Positions 1 through 11,439 of a DNA stretch of 64,000 nucleotides are shown here, piece by piece (positions within the stretch are counted from its first letter, which is position 1; every line of letters starts with the position of its first letter). The notes beneath the pieces are model-generated. The model saw only the letters and a list, made by a program, of their open reading frames with translations, had not been told where the DNA came from and did not search any database. The translations under genes and the position numbers were made by a program. Location of the stretch: contig CM069445.1 in NCBI GenBank assembly GCA_035610835.1, positions 31,298,811 to 31,362,810 on the forward strand, read 5' to 3'. Source of the DNA: Ophiura sarsii. Its lineage: Eukaryota > Echinodermata > Ophiuroidea > Amphilepidida > Ophiuridae.

Positions 1-97
1 CACGTCGGTCTTCCTTTACATAATATTGCTCATTATAATTCACTATTTTATTATATTTATGCTTTTTTCATACCAATATCAACATTTACAAAATAAT

Positions 98-1003
98 TTA
101 AGGCCAAATAAAAAAAAACATATGTTTCTCGTCCCTGCCCGCTTCCTTTTTTGGGGCCGCCTCCTTTTATCTATTATTTATTATTCAAAAAAAAAAAATT
201 CTTACAATTCTTTTTTTAGAAGTCCAAAAGTATATAAAACATGACCTTAGATGACCTAGATTTGACCCGAAATAATTCACTTAATACCCCATGACCCACA
301 CCATAGCTATGGTAATTTATAACTTAAGATCCTACCTTATAAGTACATTGGTATTTCATAATATTCTGATTAAAAGTATGACTTTTGAGAACCGTTTTCA
401 GTGTAAAAAAGACCATTATTGTTTTATTGTAACAACATCTAACTAAATTTAGTAAACTACATGTATACATGTACATTTTGCTTGTTATGGCAACAGAAGT
501 GTTGCCTGTAACATGATGCAGCATTAAAAAGATTTATAATGTTTAAATAAATTATTTCAATTTTGTTTAAATTAATTTTTAATTTGAAGTCAAAAAAAGC
601 ATAACTTTATTTCTATAAATACATGTGAATTGCGATCTGGTAAAAAAAGATGTTAATAATAACACATATGTTTTGAATGCATTTTAATATCTTTAATACA
701 CAGATTTACCATTTTGCATTACCACATCACATGTATAAGAACCACAAAAATAATATGTCTGACTTCAATTTGCAAATATATTTTAATCATTATTTTATTA
801 TTATATGAATGTAACAGTTCTTGGTTGTCTAACAATTGTCTCTTTCTCAATTGTCATTTCATTTAATAGGGAAAACAGTAGATTGCCAGAAATCTCAAAC
901 GGCGGCCATTTTGAAAAATAATAAATAATAAATAAAAAGCCCCTCATCCTCCTTTTTTTGAAAAACCTGGACGAGAAACATTTTTTTTTTTTACTTGGCC
1001 TAA
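98..1003. mobile_element. TIR MITE, family 1, copy 1 (longer)
   Basis: The left end reads TTAAGGCCAAATAAAA and runs into a TGTTTCTCGTCC block. The right end, reverse-complemented, reads TTAGGCCAAGTAAAAA with the same block, so the ends form an imperfect terminal inverted repeat of about 35 bp. The sub-terminal parts (about 100-240 and 820-1000) reappear inverted at 38091-38662, which shows a mobile family. Copy 2 lacks about 340 bp of the interior. No transposase reading frame is present, so the element is non-autonomous; the superfamily is not recognised. Confidence 0.75.
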
Positions 1004-1098
1004 CCAATATCTCTTCTATTTTTTAGTCAGAATTTGATAAAGCCATATTTAGTCATAAAATAGTTTATATTATTTACACAAAACACTTCAACAAAATG

Positions 1099-1175
1099 AG
1101 CTCCTTCGTTAGCTCAGTCGATTAAGCGTCAGACTTAGAATACAGAGGTCCCGGGTTCAATTCCCCATCCGGTCA
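1099..1175 (+). pseudogene. tRNA-like sequence (tRNA pseudogene or SINE head)
   Basis: A pol III A box (TTAGCTCAGTCG, 1109-1120) and B box (GGTTCAATTCC, 1154-1164, one change from consensus) lie at tRNA-like spacing. The D-arm is well formed. The acceptor stem does not pair, the T-stem pairs in only three positions and the anticodon stem is poor. A functional tRNA is therefore unlikely. A tRNA-derived SINE head or a decayed tRNA fits better. No poly-A or tail repeat was seen directly downstream. Confidence 0.55.
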
Positions 1176-2904
1176 AGTTAAGGCTGAGACGATTATATTT
1201 ATAAGGTAAGTTTATATTAAAATCTTTAATTTAATGCAATGCAAAAATAAATTGTAAAAGAGGAATAAAATGAATATATGATACATAAAATTGCAGGAAA
1301 TATGTTCCTGGACTTTTTTTCGCATTAAAATATAATTTTCAATTAATATTTTAATGATAAAACCGGGTCAATGTCGGCTATTAAACGTTACTACATATGT
1401 CTGCCCAACGTCCTGTCGATGTTTCTCCATAAATGATCGGCGCTACGTCATCCCCATTAGCAGCCAACCTCTGAGCCGACTTCTCTGGGACGTTTGGTCT
1501 GACCAAAACCCAACGTACATGTATCTGAGTTATATGGGAGGTGGTTGCTGGGACAGGTGCGGCAGCCACTAGCCCTACCTGTCCACAATGTGAACTAACG
1601 GACATAATGTGCAGAGATTCTCTATTGGACAATTTCATAAATAGGTAAACCAAATGCCAAATCACATTATTGGCTCTCATTCATTGTTTTAACCTGATTT
1701 TGGTTTAAAATGGCAATCTACATGACTTGATAATATCTGACACATACTTTTGACGAAATTGAGTATTATTTTGTGACGGAGAGCCATTAGCCAATAAACC
1801 TATTTGACTGACTTAAACCACAAGGGGGGGGGGGAGGAGCTCTAAATGAATTTGAAACATACCCATAAAGCCCACCACCACTGTTTGTGCCACAGAAATC
1901 TATAGCAATAGCTGAGTAAAAGCTCTAGAGTTGCAGAGTTCAAGTATTATCTTTTTATCCACTAGCCATTAAACATGGCAACTAACAAAAACAATGCTAT
2001 TTTTGGATTCCTACACAATGGGTAACATAGGCCTGTACTAAATTACATCTTGAGTGTATGTACATGTGTAGAGCCGTGTCTGCTTTGTACACTCAGTTGA
2101 CTTTGGTATTATTGATCTTATTACATAACACTTTGCTAGTGCATCCATCCATATCTCTCTATTATACTGAATGCTTTTGAGCTGAAAATGTTGTCTCTCA
2201 TTCACCTGAGGAGTCTGTGGGTAAAACCATGGGGTGAAGGTGAAACCTGAGACTGTACCTATTAAAGGGATTGGAAGCAGAGACACGATCTATTGTTGTT
2301 CACTAGTAGTACCCCATCGGTAGATGTCTGATACGGTTAGACCAATTTTCGCCGCCAGTGGCGCTGTCCGCGTGGGATAAACATTTATGTATATTAGTCT
2401 CAGGGTGAAACAGACTGATTGTGAATAAAATGGAGTTAGTTACTTTTGTTTTTCTTCTCTGTATAATTAAAAATTAAATAATTTCAAAAATAACAATGTC
2501 ATTTTTGGATTCCTTTCGAAATTTCCTTTAAGATGGATGTCAAATAAAAATGAAAACTAGTTTCTCTTCCTAAATTTTAGAAAAAAGGAAAATGAGGGCA
2601 CAAAATAAACAATGCGAAATCGTAATTACTAATACTATGGTATTATGTTGCCTGATTGATTGCGTAACTGTGTGAAAATATTTTTATTTCATGGTTCTAG
2701 GCAGTGTTCAAATTAAGGAAAAATAGCATTGTAGCAGGAAATTGAGGTTGTCCGGCACAATTTTTGATTGTCCATATTTTAGGACAATTATTTATTAAAT
2801 CATCTTTATTCAGTCAAATAACCACATAAAAATAAAGAAGAGAACATTAAAAACCAAGACAACTGGGGCCTATACTGACCACCAGGCAACCAGGGGCGTA
2901 CCGA
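1176..2904. other. Intergenic, no gene seen
   Basis: Short open frames at 1354-1680 and 2038-2286 show no recognisable domain, and overlapping frames on both strands are equally open. A poly-G run lies near 1825-1834. No supported feature. Confidence 0.5.
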
Positions 2905-3220
2905 CCGGGGGGGGGGGGGGGGGCAAGTTTCCCCCCCCCCCCCCCCCCCACCTCCAAATACCGGGACGCTAAATTCGCAAATACCGGGACGCTAAATTTC
3001 CATAAGAATAAATATTAGGGCCTAAGCCTGAAAACACTGAGGATTGGGCATTATTTGTTGACAGTTGTGCTTTTTGGACTGCGAAATTTTGTGACCCTGC
3101 GAAAATTTGTGACCGTGCGAAAATTTGTGAGCGTGCGAAAATTTGTGAGCGTGCGAAAATTTGTGACCGTGCAATTTTTTTTGACCCTACCCCCCCCCCC
3201 CCCCCCCCCCCCCCCACTTA
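2905..3220. repeat. Poly-G/poly-C tracts flanking an 18-bp tandem repeat
   Basis: Homopolymer G and C runs lie at about 2908-2950 and 3190-3215. Between them, at 3080-3187, are six copies of an 18-bp unit of the form GCGAAAATTTGTGACCGT. The sequence just before the first G-run resembles a degenerate poly-G hAT terminus such as those at 4470 and 31913. Frames crossing it encode glycine runs and an ARSQIF-type repeat and are not genes. Confidence 0.8.
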
Positions 3221-3584
3221 CGTGAAATTCACGAGGTGACTGACTGGGAAAAAATGTGGGGCAACCTTTTACGAACATTTACGCCACTGTTGGGACGACA
3301 TACTTCTGCCCCCCCTGGCTCACATGCCGCGGGACGCGCCTGCAGGCAACGTGTTACAAAAAGCACTATTGCACAACAATCAATATATAAAACACATTTA
3401 AAAAGGGAGGTGAGCCGGTCGTGACAGACCTGCTGCCATGAGGACCTATATAAAATTGGTAACGAATCCCGTTCGTGTCTTGATTGGAAAATGGAAAAAG
3501 AAGACGTACATCAGACTCTTTTTCGAGATGTTATTTTTGAGAGCTGTGTATTTAACGTTACACTTTAGGGTTCGTAGGAGACAG
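3221..3584. other. Intergenic, no gene seen
   Basis: No recognisable coding or repeat structure. Small frames on both strands look random. Confidence 0.4.
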
Positions 3585-3710
3585 TGGACGAAGTGGCTAT
3601 TGGACGAAATGACATTGGACCAAGTGGCTAATGGACGAAATGGCATTGGACGAAATGACATTGGACGAACTGGTTAATGGACGAAATGGCATTGGACGAA
3701 GTGGCAATAG
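3585..3710. repeat. Minisatellite, ATTGGACGAAnTGgC type
   Basis: About nine imperfect units of roughly 14 bp, of the form TTGGACGAAATGGC. They run directly into the 3' end of the retroelement fragment on the minus strand. Confidence 0.8.
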
Positions 3711-3724
3711 AGCTCTCAGACGTG

Positions 3725-4200
3725 TCTTATTAATATTAGATTTTGTTATGATGCCCCTTGATCCTATTTCAAAAGGGATCAAGGAGCACTTGTAGCCTGC
3801 GTCTGAGATATCTCCTACCAGGGCAGCATATCTGTCAGTCTTGAGTTTATTAGCTTTATCAACATTTGGTTCAAACGGCACTGTGAGCTCAAATAAAATA
3901 ATCCTTTTTTGAGCAGGGAATGTAAGCACAATATCAGGTTTTTGAGCTGTTGGGATGATGTCAGGAGGAACTGTCCCCCCTCCGGTGAGGTACCCTTCTA
4001 TATCAGCGTTGATCAAGACACCTTTGTCTTTAAGTCTCGCTATCTTCGAAAGCGGATGATATTGTTGTGCCGCCAGAGGTAATGATCATGCATCTGATTA
4101 CAATTATTGAGGATGTGGAGAAGAGTACCTTTTTTTGGAACAGAGGGGGCAGTTATTACTTAGACGTTTCCCCCATTTGCAGAGGTTGGCCAATGTGGGG
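3725..4200 (-). pseudogene. Broken C-terminal fragment of a retroelement-type protein
   Basis: Read on the minus strand, the fragment opens with a CPLC zinc-knuckle-like motif, then TLLHILNNC and WRHNN. Next comes a stretch with KPDIVL, a FELTVPFEPN block and an IPFEIGSRG block. This order is typical of the C-terminus of uncharacterised reverse-transcriptase-like proteins common in marine invertebrates and fish; the PD...ELT pattern suggests a PD-(D/E)XK-like nuclease fold. The parts lie in different frames: a frame change near the A-run at about 4130 and a frame change with a stop near 4045-4055. The reverse transcriptase itself is absent. I am confident it is a decayed mobile-element fragment, less so of the exact clade. 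Confidence 0.6.
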
Positions 4201-4469
4201 AGACTTTCAATTGCAGCAATAATTGCAAACTTAAGTTGATTCATTGAAAAATTATAATTATTGCATTTTGACCCTTTTTAATGACAAGTAAAGGAAATAA
4301 AGTGAGAAAAAAAACCACAGTTCTGTAAAATATTCGTTCTTTTTGCGGACTCGGAGGTGAAGGACTCGGTCTCGGACTGGGCACTAGGGACTCGGGAATT
4401 GTGCCCGAGTTCTGTCCGAGTCCAGTTTATATTGGCTTATTTTGTTTGCAGTAATTAAATACTTATCTA
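4201..4469. other. Intergenic with a CGGACTCG-rich patch
   Basis: At 4340-4420 are repeated GGACTCGG words, echoed at about 6100-6160. No gene. Confidence 0.5.
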
Positions 4470-4881
4470 CAGTAGCGTAGCCAGGGTCACTTGTCAGGGG
4501 GGGGGGGGTATTTTTTTCCCCGGTGAACACCAGTTCGACCCGGTAGCGTAGCCAGTTTTTTATGTAACTTTTTGATTTGCCGTCGAGTAATAAAATGACA
4601 AGCGTGTGTGGGGGGGGGATCATAAATTGACCGTCGTTTCATGATTCCCCTTGTCAAATGGACCGACACTGATAGCCTGCTTTGGCATAACATTAGTATA
4701 TCCTGCACCTTTTCTGTCCGTTTTCTTTCCCTTTCCTTCCTTTTTGTCTCCTCTTCTCCTTTTCGTCCCTTCCTTTGCCTTCCCGATTTTCCGCTGCCTT
4801 ACCGATTTCCCGGTCATTTTTTTTCTTCGGGGGGGGGGGGGGGCACTCTGCCCCCCTTGCCCCCGTCTGGCTACGCTACTG
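4470..4881. mobile_element. hAT-type MITE with poly-G
   Basis: The termini CAGTAGCGTAGCCAG and CTGGCTACGCTACTG form an inverted repeat of the hAT CAGTGGCG class. They are flanked by near-matching 8-bp duplications: CTTATCTA on the left and CTTATTTA on the right, 7 of 8 identical. A second GGTAGCGTAGCCAG lies inside at about 4543, so the insertion may be composite. G-runs sit just inside both ends. No transposase. Confidence 0.8.
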
Positions 4882-5244
4882 CTTATTTAGTCATCCAATC
4901 TTCAACAGTTTAGAAATAATACATTATCATTACAAGCATTAAAACACAATTCGAGGGAACCTATAAATAATTAAAGGGATAATAATCATGTGCAATCGAA
5001 GGCTGTTTATGTAAATGGTCTTTAGGTGTTTTTGTGTCAGAATATTTTATACTTTTTACAAAAATGATAACATTTCCTACTAGATGATATTTCGTTGGTA
5101 ATTTTCAGCTTCCTAGAGCAGCTCTCTTAAAATATTGATGGAATTATGGATGACATTTTCAGGGAAAAGAAATAGGTGCAACAGCAGGGGAAGGGTTGCT
5201 CTACAGAATAGCACACCTTTTAATCAAGTTGTAATTTCTCAATC
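4882..5244. other. Intergenic, no gene seen
   Basis: AT-rich; nothing supported. Confidence 0.4.
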
Positions 5245-5912
5245 TACAGGGTGAGTCAAAAAGACTGCAATAGTGGAAAGAAGCCATTTTGTTTTCAAAA
5301 CCAAAATGAATTTTAAAACTTTTTAAACGTTGCAAGAATGATGTATTTAATCCTAACTTTGTGTGAAAAGATGAAGTCGATAGCATTTTTCGTTTTCCTT
5401 TGGTGAACCTTTTGACCAGTGCACCCATTTCACACGTTTGTCCACGAGATACCCAAAATATGCATCAGATCGCAAAATGTGTCTCATTCAAATTTGGAAA
5501 CTTGAGTTCATTTGTGATGTTATTGGAATTTGATACATCCTTTATTGTTTACATGTGAGTTAGCATAATCAATTATAATCATACCCATGCTATGAAAGCG
5601 TATAATATTCTAAATTTTAATAAAAAACTGAAATTTTCCATTTTTTTGTTGGCGGGATTTCAAATATGAAAATGCAATGTGTGCCATTTCCAATGAAAAT
5701 CACTGTGCTCGTGGACAAACAGGTAAATTTGGTTGTGCAGCAAAGAGGGTCACCAAAGACAAACGAAAAATGTGATCGACTTCATTTTTTCACACAAAGT
5801 TAGGATTAAATACATCATTCTTGCAACGTTTAAAAAGTTTTAAAAATTCATTTTGGTTTTGAAAACAAAATGGCTTCTTTCCACTATTGCAGTCTTTTTG
5901 ACTCACCCTGTA
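5245..5912. mobile_element. Fold-back element with long TIRs and TACAGGGTG ends
   Basis: The left arm (about 5245-5440) and right arm (about 5715-5912) are near-exact reverse complements over the outer 170 bp and then decay. The ends are TACAGGGTGAGTCAAAAAG, bounded by TA on both sides as expected for a TA target duplication. The CAGGGTG(N)CCAAAA class is common in Tc1/mariner-like elements. The arms can form a stable hairpin. No transposase. The 75-residue frame in the left arm (5201-5428) is a by-product. Confidence 0.8.
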
Positions 5913-6169
5913 TATGAAATTATGGCCACTTTTTGAATATCTGAATCAATTCTTTATGCCTATAATTCAAAATGGTATCAACACTTTTCCATATAATGGG
6001 GATGCGACGGTTAAAATGCATCATTATGTTGACATCACTGTAATACTGGCCTATTATAGATAGCAAAATTAATGACATGTGGTCAGAACTTAATGTAAGG
6101 ACTCGTGACTCGGACTCGAGAGGTAAGGACGGACTCGGACTCGGGTATGGTGGACTCGACTACAACACT

Positions 6170-6549
6170 GGGGCCACCTGGCCATAAATGAAATTCCCCC
6201 GACTCAGATTCTTCTCAATTCCCCCAATGTACCAACAAAAATTTCACGTAAGGGGGGGGGGGGGATAAGGGCGAGGTCAAAACATTTTGTACGGTCAACA
6301 AAAAAGAAAATTGCAGTTCAAAAACTAATGGCCAATCATCTGGGTTTTCATCATTTTCTCTATCACATTTTTCTTTATTAGCCGATTGCTGCATACATTT
6401 GTCGACTACATTACAAATTTGCAGACTATTTGACGATTTGGATCACACAACCCCCCACACACACCCTCTAGCGGCCGACGGTCCTGCCCCCAACTGTCAG
6501 TAATTTCCCCCGACTGGTTTCAAAGGTAGGCCCTTTGCGCACGCTACTG
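6170..6549. mobile_element. hAT-type MITE, same family as 31913-32268
   Basis: The right end reads TGCGCACGCTACTG, the hAT-like terminus. The left part (CACCTGGCCATAAATGAAATT followed by a CCCCGAC block) matches the interior of the 31.9-kb copy, and both contain repeated TTCCCCCGACTG words. The left terminus looks damaged, so no target duplication can be read. A poly-G run lies at 6251-6264. Confidence 0.65.
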
Positions 6550-7739
6550 CTTTATAAAGGGACACAAAGTAGTGTTGCAGATTTTTTTACTTCAGAATTC
6601 AAGATGAACATTAAACATTACCATTATTGCTGTTTCTATACAAAAACACAGCAAAACTTGATTCAAACAATAGGCCTATCATCGCTATTTATTCAGACGA
6701 CGCTGGCCACGCGTCTCGGACGATCCAATATGGCAACGGGAGTGCACCATTTTGAAATATTTTTAACAGTCATCGCCCGGTTAACGATGAAAATAATTGA
6801 TAAAATAGCATTTAAAATTGGGGTGATTAGCCAGCCACCCAGAACGGTTTTGGATTGGAAACATTTTCTTCCAACCTATGATGATTTTTTCAAAATGATT
6901 AGATCAACATTCGCGATTACGTGTTATTTCAATACGAATTCAAAATTTAGGTTTCCGCATGTCCATCGTCGTCTGTATTTATTGAACCTTTTCTCAAAAA
7001 CGCCCTCGATGTAAATATGGTTCACATTAATATTTATCATGTTATTTATATCACGCATGTTGCAGTGGGCCCAAAGAGGTTGTGTTCTCCAAAATAATGC
7101 CCAGGCGAACTCTACAGTACATGTGTACTACACACGTGTACTACACGTCACGTGACTGCCATGCCACCTACATGTACTGTAGGTGTGTTGAAAAAAGCCC
7201 AAGCCCAGTCACTCCAGTTCAGTTGAGCCAGAATGGGAGGTAGCGCACGAGGCGGGCCGGATGTGTGTGGGCGTGAGATGGCGGCCAGGGGGTGTTTGTG
7301 CATAGACCGTTCAGTGGTGGGGTGGGGGGGTGTGTGTGTTAGGAATGGTGCAGTGTTGGGTGGGAGGGGGACGTTGCTTTAATAAGAAAGCAGTAAATTA
7401 AAATCAAATACATTATTCCGCTGGCATGGTTTGATACGTAATATGATTAATCGGACCTTTACAAAATCTGTCTTGAGGTATTTTTCGGGAGGGGGTTCTC
7501 ACATTGATGGTATATACGTACATGTACCTGCCTTTTGGGGTGATTTTTTCGCAAAAATTGGTATGTGATCCAAAACTGGTAAACATTTGACGAACATTTT
7601 AGAATCGCTCACATTAATCAAAAAAGTATTTTAAATAGTAGAGGAAGGTCCATATTTTATTATACCAAATAAAAAATAAAAAATTAAAAAAATTGCTAGG
7701 CGTACTGTGACGTTAAAATTTAATGTGCTTTTTTATAGC
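6550..7739. other. Intergenic; one unrecognised frame at 6535-7014
   Basis: A 159-residue frame at 6535-7014 begins inside the hAT terminus and resembles no family I recognise. Its composition is not obviously coding, so it is not called as a gene. At 7103-7116 and 7160-7200 are GGCGAACTCTAC and CACGTGTAC words shared with the palindrome at 9068. G-rich tracts at 7315-7370. Confidence 0.35.
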
Positions 7740-8909
7740 GTGAGGGACGGACAAATGGAACATAAAAGAAAATTGAGGTTTGAATATGAAAATAATGAAT
7801 ACATCCTTTTTTATTTTACATATTGTAAGTATACAAACCATTTCATTGATATGTGATGACACTTTTAATAAACATCAACTTATGTACATGTAGTGGTTAG
7901 AGGTCGTAAAATGCGAATTCCAGTGATTTTGTCCGTCCCTCACGGAAAAAATACAATTTTTTTGTCTCCTACTGTAGCTACAAAACTTTTTTTCTTCAAA
8001 TAACGAAGTACCCTATCTATCGACAGACCCTATCAGCTCTCCAAAAATAAATATTACAAGTCCCTGAAACCTTATCGGTCCTAGTAATTTAACTTTAAAT
8101 GTGATGTCCGTCCCTCACTTTACTCTCCGTCCGTCCCTCACGTTATTGTTGTTTTTTCCCTTGCATCAAAGCTGTTGTAAAATTTATTATTTATTTTGCT
8201 GTAATCTTGTTTACAAATGCACTTAGATGTCAAAGATTATATCTCAATTGATTTAAAATCACTTTAAGCAATGTAAAACACATATAAATGATAATGTGCT
8301 GCTGAAGGACAATAATGTCCGTCCCTCACGTCCGTCCCTCACGTCCGTCCCTCACATTATGAAATAAGGTCATAAAAGGGGCCTACACCCCAACCAAAAA
8401 TAATTTTCTTGTTTTTTTCTCTCAAATGCTATTAGTTAACTGTCAAATATTATATTTCAATTGAATTTGATCAATATTGTTGATTTAAAAATTAGTCTCA
8501 TTTTGTCCGTCCCTCACATAAAAAAGTCGTCCGTCCCTCACACATTTTTAACGACGTCCCTCGGCTATCCCAAGTGCATTGGACTTGCAATTGTTTGATA
8601 TTCATAAATGGTTTTATTCTCGAATTCATAATTTGTGAGAAAAGTTAATAAAAGTTGCATAGTTTCAATAAATATTGTAAAGTGTACAGAATGGTTGTGA
8701 TACCCATTTTCTATTGATGTCTGTCCCTCACGCATCAAAAACGACCTCTACTTAAAATTGTAATGTTAATTTCACTTTATAATACATTTAATATGTGTAT
8801 AAACATCATTAGCAAGTACACATATATGTTCAATTTAGTTTCCATTTGTCATTTTCACTAAAGAAAGCATTTTATCTATTGATTTCCGTCCCTCACGTGA
8901 GGGACGGAA
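7740..8909. repeat. Diverged ~190-bp repeat array with conserved 13-mer GTCCGTCCCTCAC
   Basis: The 13-mer, or a one- or two-base variant, occurs at 7740 (minus), 7931, 8106, 8129, 8317, 8330, 8343, 8505, 8529, 8719, 8884 and 8897 (minus). The clusters start 191, 175, 211, 188, 214 and 165 bp apart. The AT-rich sequence between them is mostly dissimilar, although 8200-8270 and 8430-8480 still share a recognisable stretch around TCAATTGA. This points to an old tandem repeat in which only the box has been kept. Both outermost boxes are in the opposite orientation to the inner ones. Confidence 0.85.
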
Positions 8910-9067
8910 TTGGATCACACTCTAATAGCGATGGGGTGTAGTGTTTTTTATCACAGACCCAAAGCTCCCAATTTTTATAAATTGGGTAGTATTTGAGGAT
9001 TTATTTGTAAAAAGCACCCAATTTGTGATCAATACGATAAACAGGCAAACTCTACCCCAAGAAAATA

Positions 9068-9157
9068 GTGGCGAACTCTACATACCGTACGTACGGCACC
9101 CGGGGGTGCGACACTACTAATTTACGGTAACCTACAGGTGCCTGGTAGAGTTCGCCG
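9068..9157. repeat. Short palindromic element, GGCGAACTCTAC ends
   Basis: GGCGAACTCTAC at 9068-9079 is mirrored by GTAGAGTTCGCC at about 9146-9157, enclosing roughly 66 bp with CGTACGTACG and a CCCGGGGG block. The same 12-mer occurs at about 7103. Possibly a tiny MITE. Confidence 0.5.
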
Positions 9158-11439
9158 ATTCAAAATGGCGTCCGAAAAGCGAGCTCAACCTCAAACGCTG
9201 CAGTGGGACACTGTCTGACGTAAAATGCTGATCTCGGCTAGATCAGCATTTTTGAATCGACGTTTTGTTGTACAAAGAGGGCTGATTTTTCTTAATCCTT
9301 ATAAGTTATAGGTGTAAGTTCATACCAATTGTAAAAATATACCAATCCCAGTTGTTATCATAATAAAGAGCGCAGGCTCCAGCCTCCAACACATCTCTAG
9401 TCTTTAAGTAAACATTTAAAATGTTAATTTTAAAAATCTGATTCTGAAAAATATTGATGAACCCTGTCGTCAAGGCTCAAGATAACAGTTTTTTTACAGG
9501 GAGCTATTTCAAAAGTAGCGCCCCGAGATCATGGGATTTATTGAGAACCAGGACTCAGTAGGCCTAGCTACTTCAGTCTACCGGGTCGACCGGGAGCTAA
9601 CTTTTTATTAAATCGTATTGTCAAATCGAAATCTTAGGCAAGCTTACCGATCATCAACGGGGCGCTGGTTTGGACAAAATATCAGCGCTCGGTTGTTTAT
9701 TTTTCAGCATTACTGGGCGCTATGGCAGGAAGACCGAGAAGTAAAAAATCGCCCAGCGCCCGCTATCTTGAGCCTTGCCTAGTCCCAATCGGTACCGTAG
9801 TGCAAGTGTATCTTCGATAGTATAATTAGTATAGTGAAGCATGAACGATAGTATAGCCACCATTGGGTCTACGCCACCAATTGGGTCTAAGCCTTGCCTA
9901 TGCTTTTTAATTCATTTCATTTATAAATTCATAGCTCTCAGACTCAGAGTAGCAGTAGAGCTAGAGGATAGAATTCAGAGAGCTAGGGCTAGCCCTACAG
10001 GCTACAGACAGGCTACAGAATGTGAATGTGTTGATGTTATTTAGTTTAATTATTGTTTGTATTATCAATTCAAAATTAAGCTTACCTCAGCCTCAGACTT
10101 GCCGATGTCAAACTATATCAGTACACATACTAATTCTATGTAGCAACTAATAGTCATAGTCATCTCATGTGTAGTCCGAGGTGGCTCAGACTTGTGATCT
10201 ACTCTGGGAGGAGGAACGACAACACACGTACGCTACGTCACTACGTGAACGAGCTAACTCATGACTCATGTGATGATGTATGAGTAGTACTAGCAGGGAG
10301 GTGTAACATCTCTCTGGTACTAGTAAGTAGTATGTTGCATGGACTGGATAAGTCCATGGATGGTTGACTGTAGTGTAGTGAAGGGAAGTACACCTCCCTG
10401 TTACCTCCCTGTGTAGACAGTGTTTAAAGTGTATCAATCATTCAAATACGTCGTGATAGCTGGTGATAGTCGTACGATACAGGAAGCCGAAACGCAGCAG
10501 TCTGTCAGTCCGTTCCCCTCAAGGGAGCACAGCACCAAGACGCTCTCCATAGACTTTACTGTTAAAAAAGGCTTACTTAAATGGCTCTAGTTTCTAAATT
10601 AGCCATACAATTTAAATGACATTTTGATATGTTTTACTCACAAGGGTATTCTACAACATATCTCAATATGAAGCAAACTTTCTCGTGCACTTTTTTTGCT
10701 ATAAGCCGCCGCATAACAACGTAGTGATATGCCTACCTAAATTCGGTCTCCGGTCTGGATATCACCGCGTGTGTAAATCGGTCCGTGAAATTAAAATTGA
10801 CCTCAAATCACCTAGTTTAAATGTCAGAACATCAACTACACATTTCAAACACAACATATTAGTGAAAAATTATATCATAAACCGTCAAAAAATAACTCTC
10901 TTTCCCGCCAAATAGGAACTATTGTCGTGATAAACTTTGAGTGATCGCGACGATAGCGTGTCGCGATACCTATTTAGGTATGTGCTCCCTCAAGGGATTC
11001 TCGTCGTCACTCCCTAAAGTTTTACTAACAAACTTGCAACTTCTGAGTCAATCCCTGCGGATGTCGTCACAATGGTGCAGGGGGCGACGGATCAGATGGA
11101 TATTATTGGATTGCAAAATACAAATGTATATAAATTGAATTTTAGAGCAAAAGTAATATCAATAACTAATCGTAATTAAAACGCTAAAAACTAGATGAAG
11201 ATACCACTCAGCACTTATTAAAGTAATTAGGAATACTTATTGTGGTCACATACTTGTATCTTTTAATTTATGATATAGAGTCTCAAAATAGCGACTGACG
11301 TTGACTTTATTTTCACTCATTTTGAAAAAAAATATACTTGCGACATTTGATATTTTTCCCCCGAAATTTGACATTTTTAGCATATTTAAATTATTAACAT
11401 CGCATTTTTTCATATAGTTAGTAAACTAACGATCAATAC
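9158..11439. other. Intergenic, no gene seen
   Basis: Several short frames (9841-10044, 10186-10437, 10685-10915, 10941-11138) show no domain. Local CTCCCTG and CTAGAG repetition occurs at 9940-10030 and 10290-10420. Nothing else supported over 2.3 kb. Confidence 0.4.

Noticed and set aside
1099..1175. Functional tRNA gene
   Set aside because: A and B boxes are present, but the acceptor, anticodon and T stems do not pair properly.
6535..7014. 159-residue gene
   Set aside because: Starts within a hAT terminus, no recognised domain, no neighbouring exon or promoter signal; kept only as an unrecognised frame.
7740..8909. CRISPR-like pattern of a short repeat with spacers
   Set aside because: Spacers are about 190 bp, repeats occur on both strands and sometimes back to back, and the context is clearly eukaryotic.
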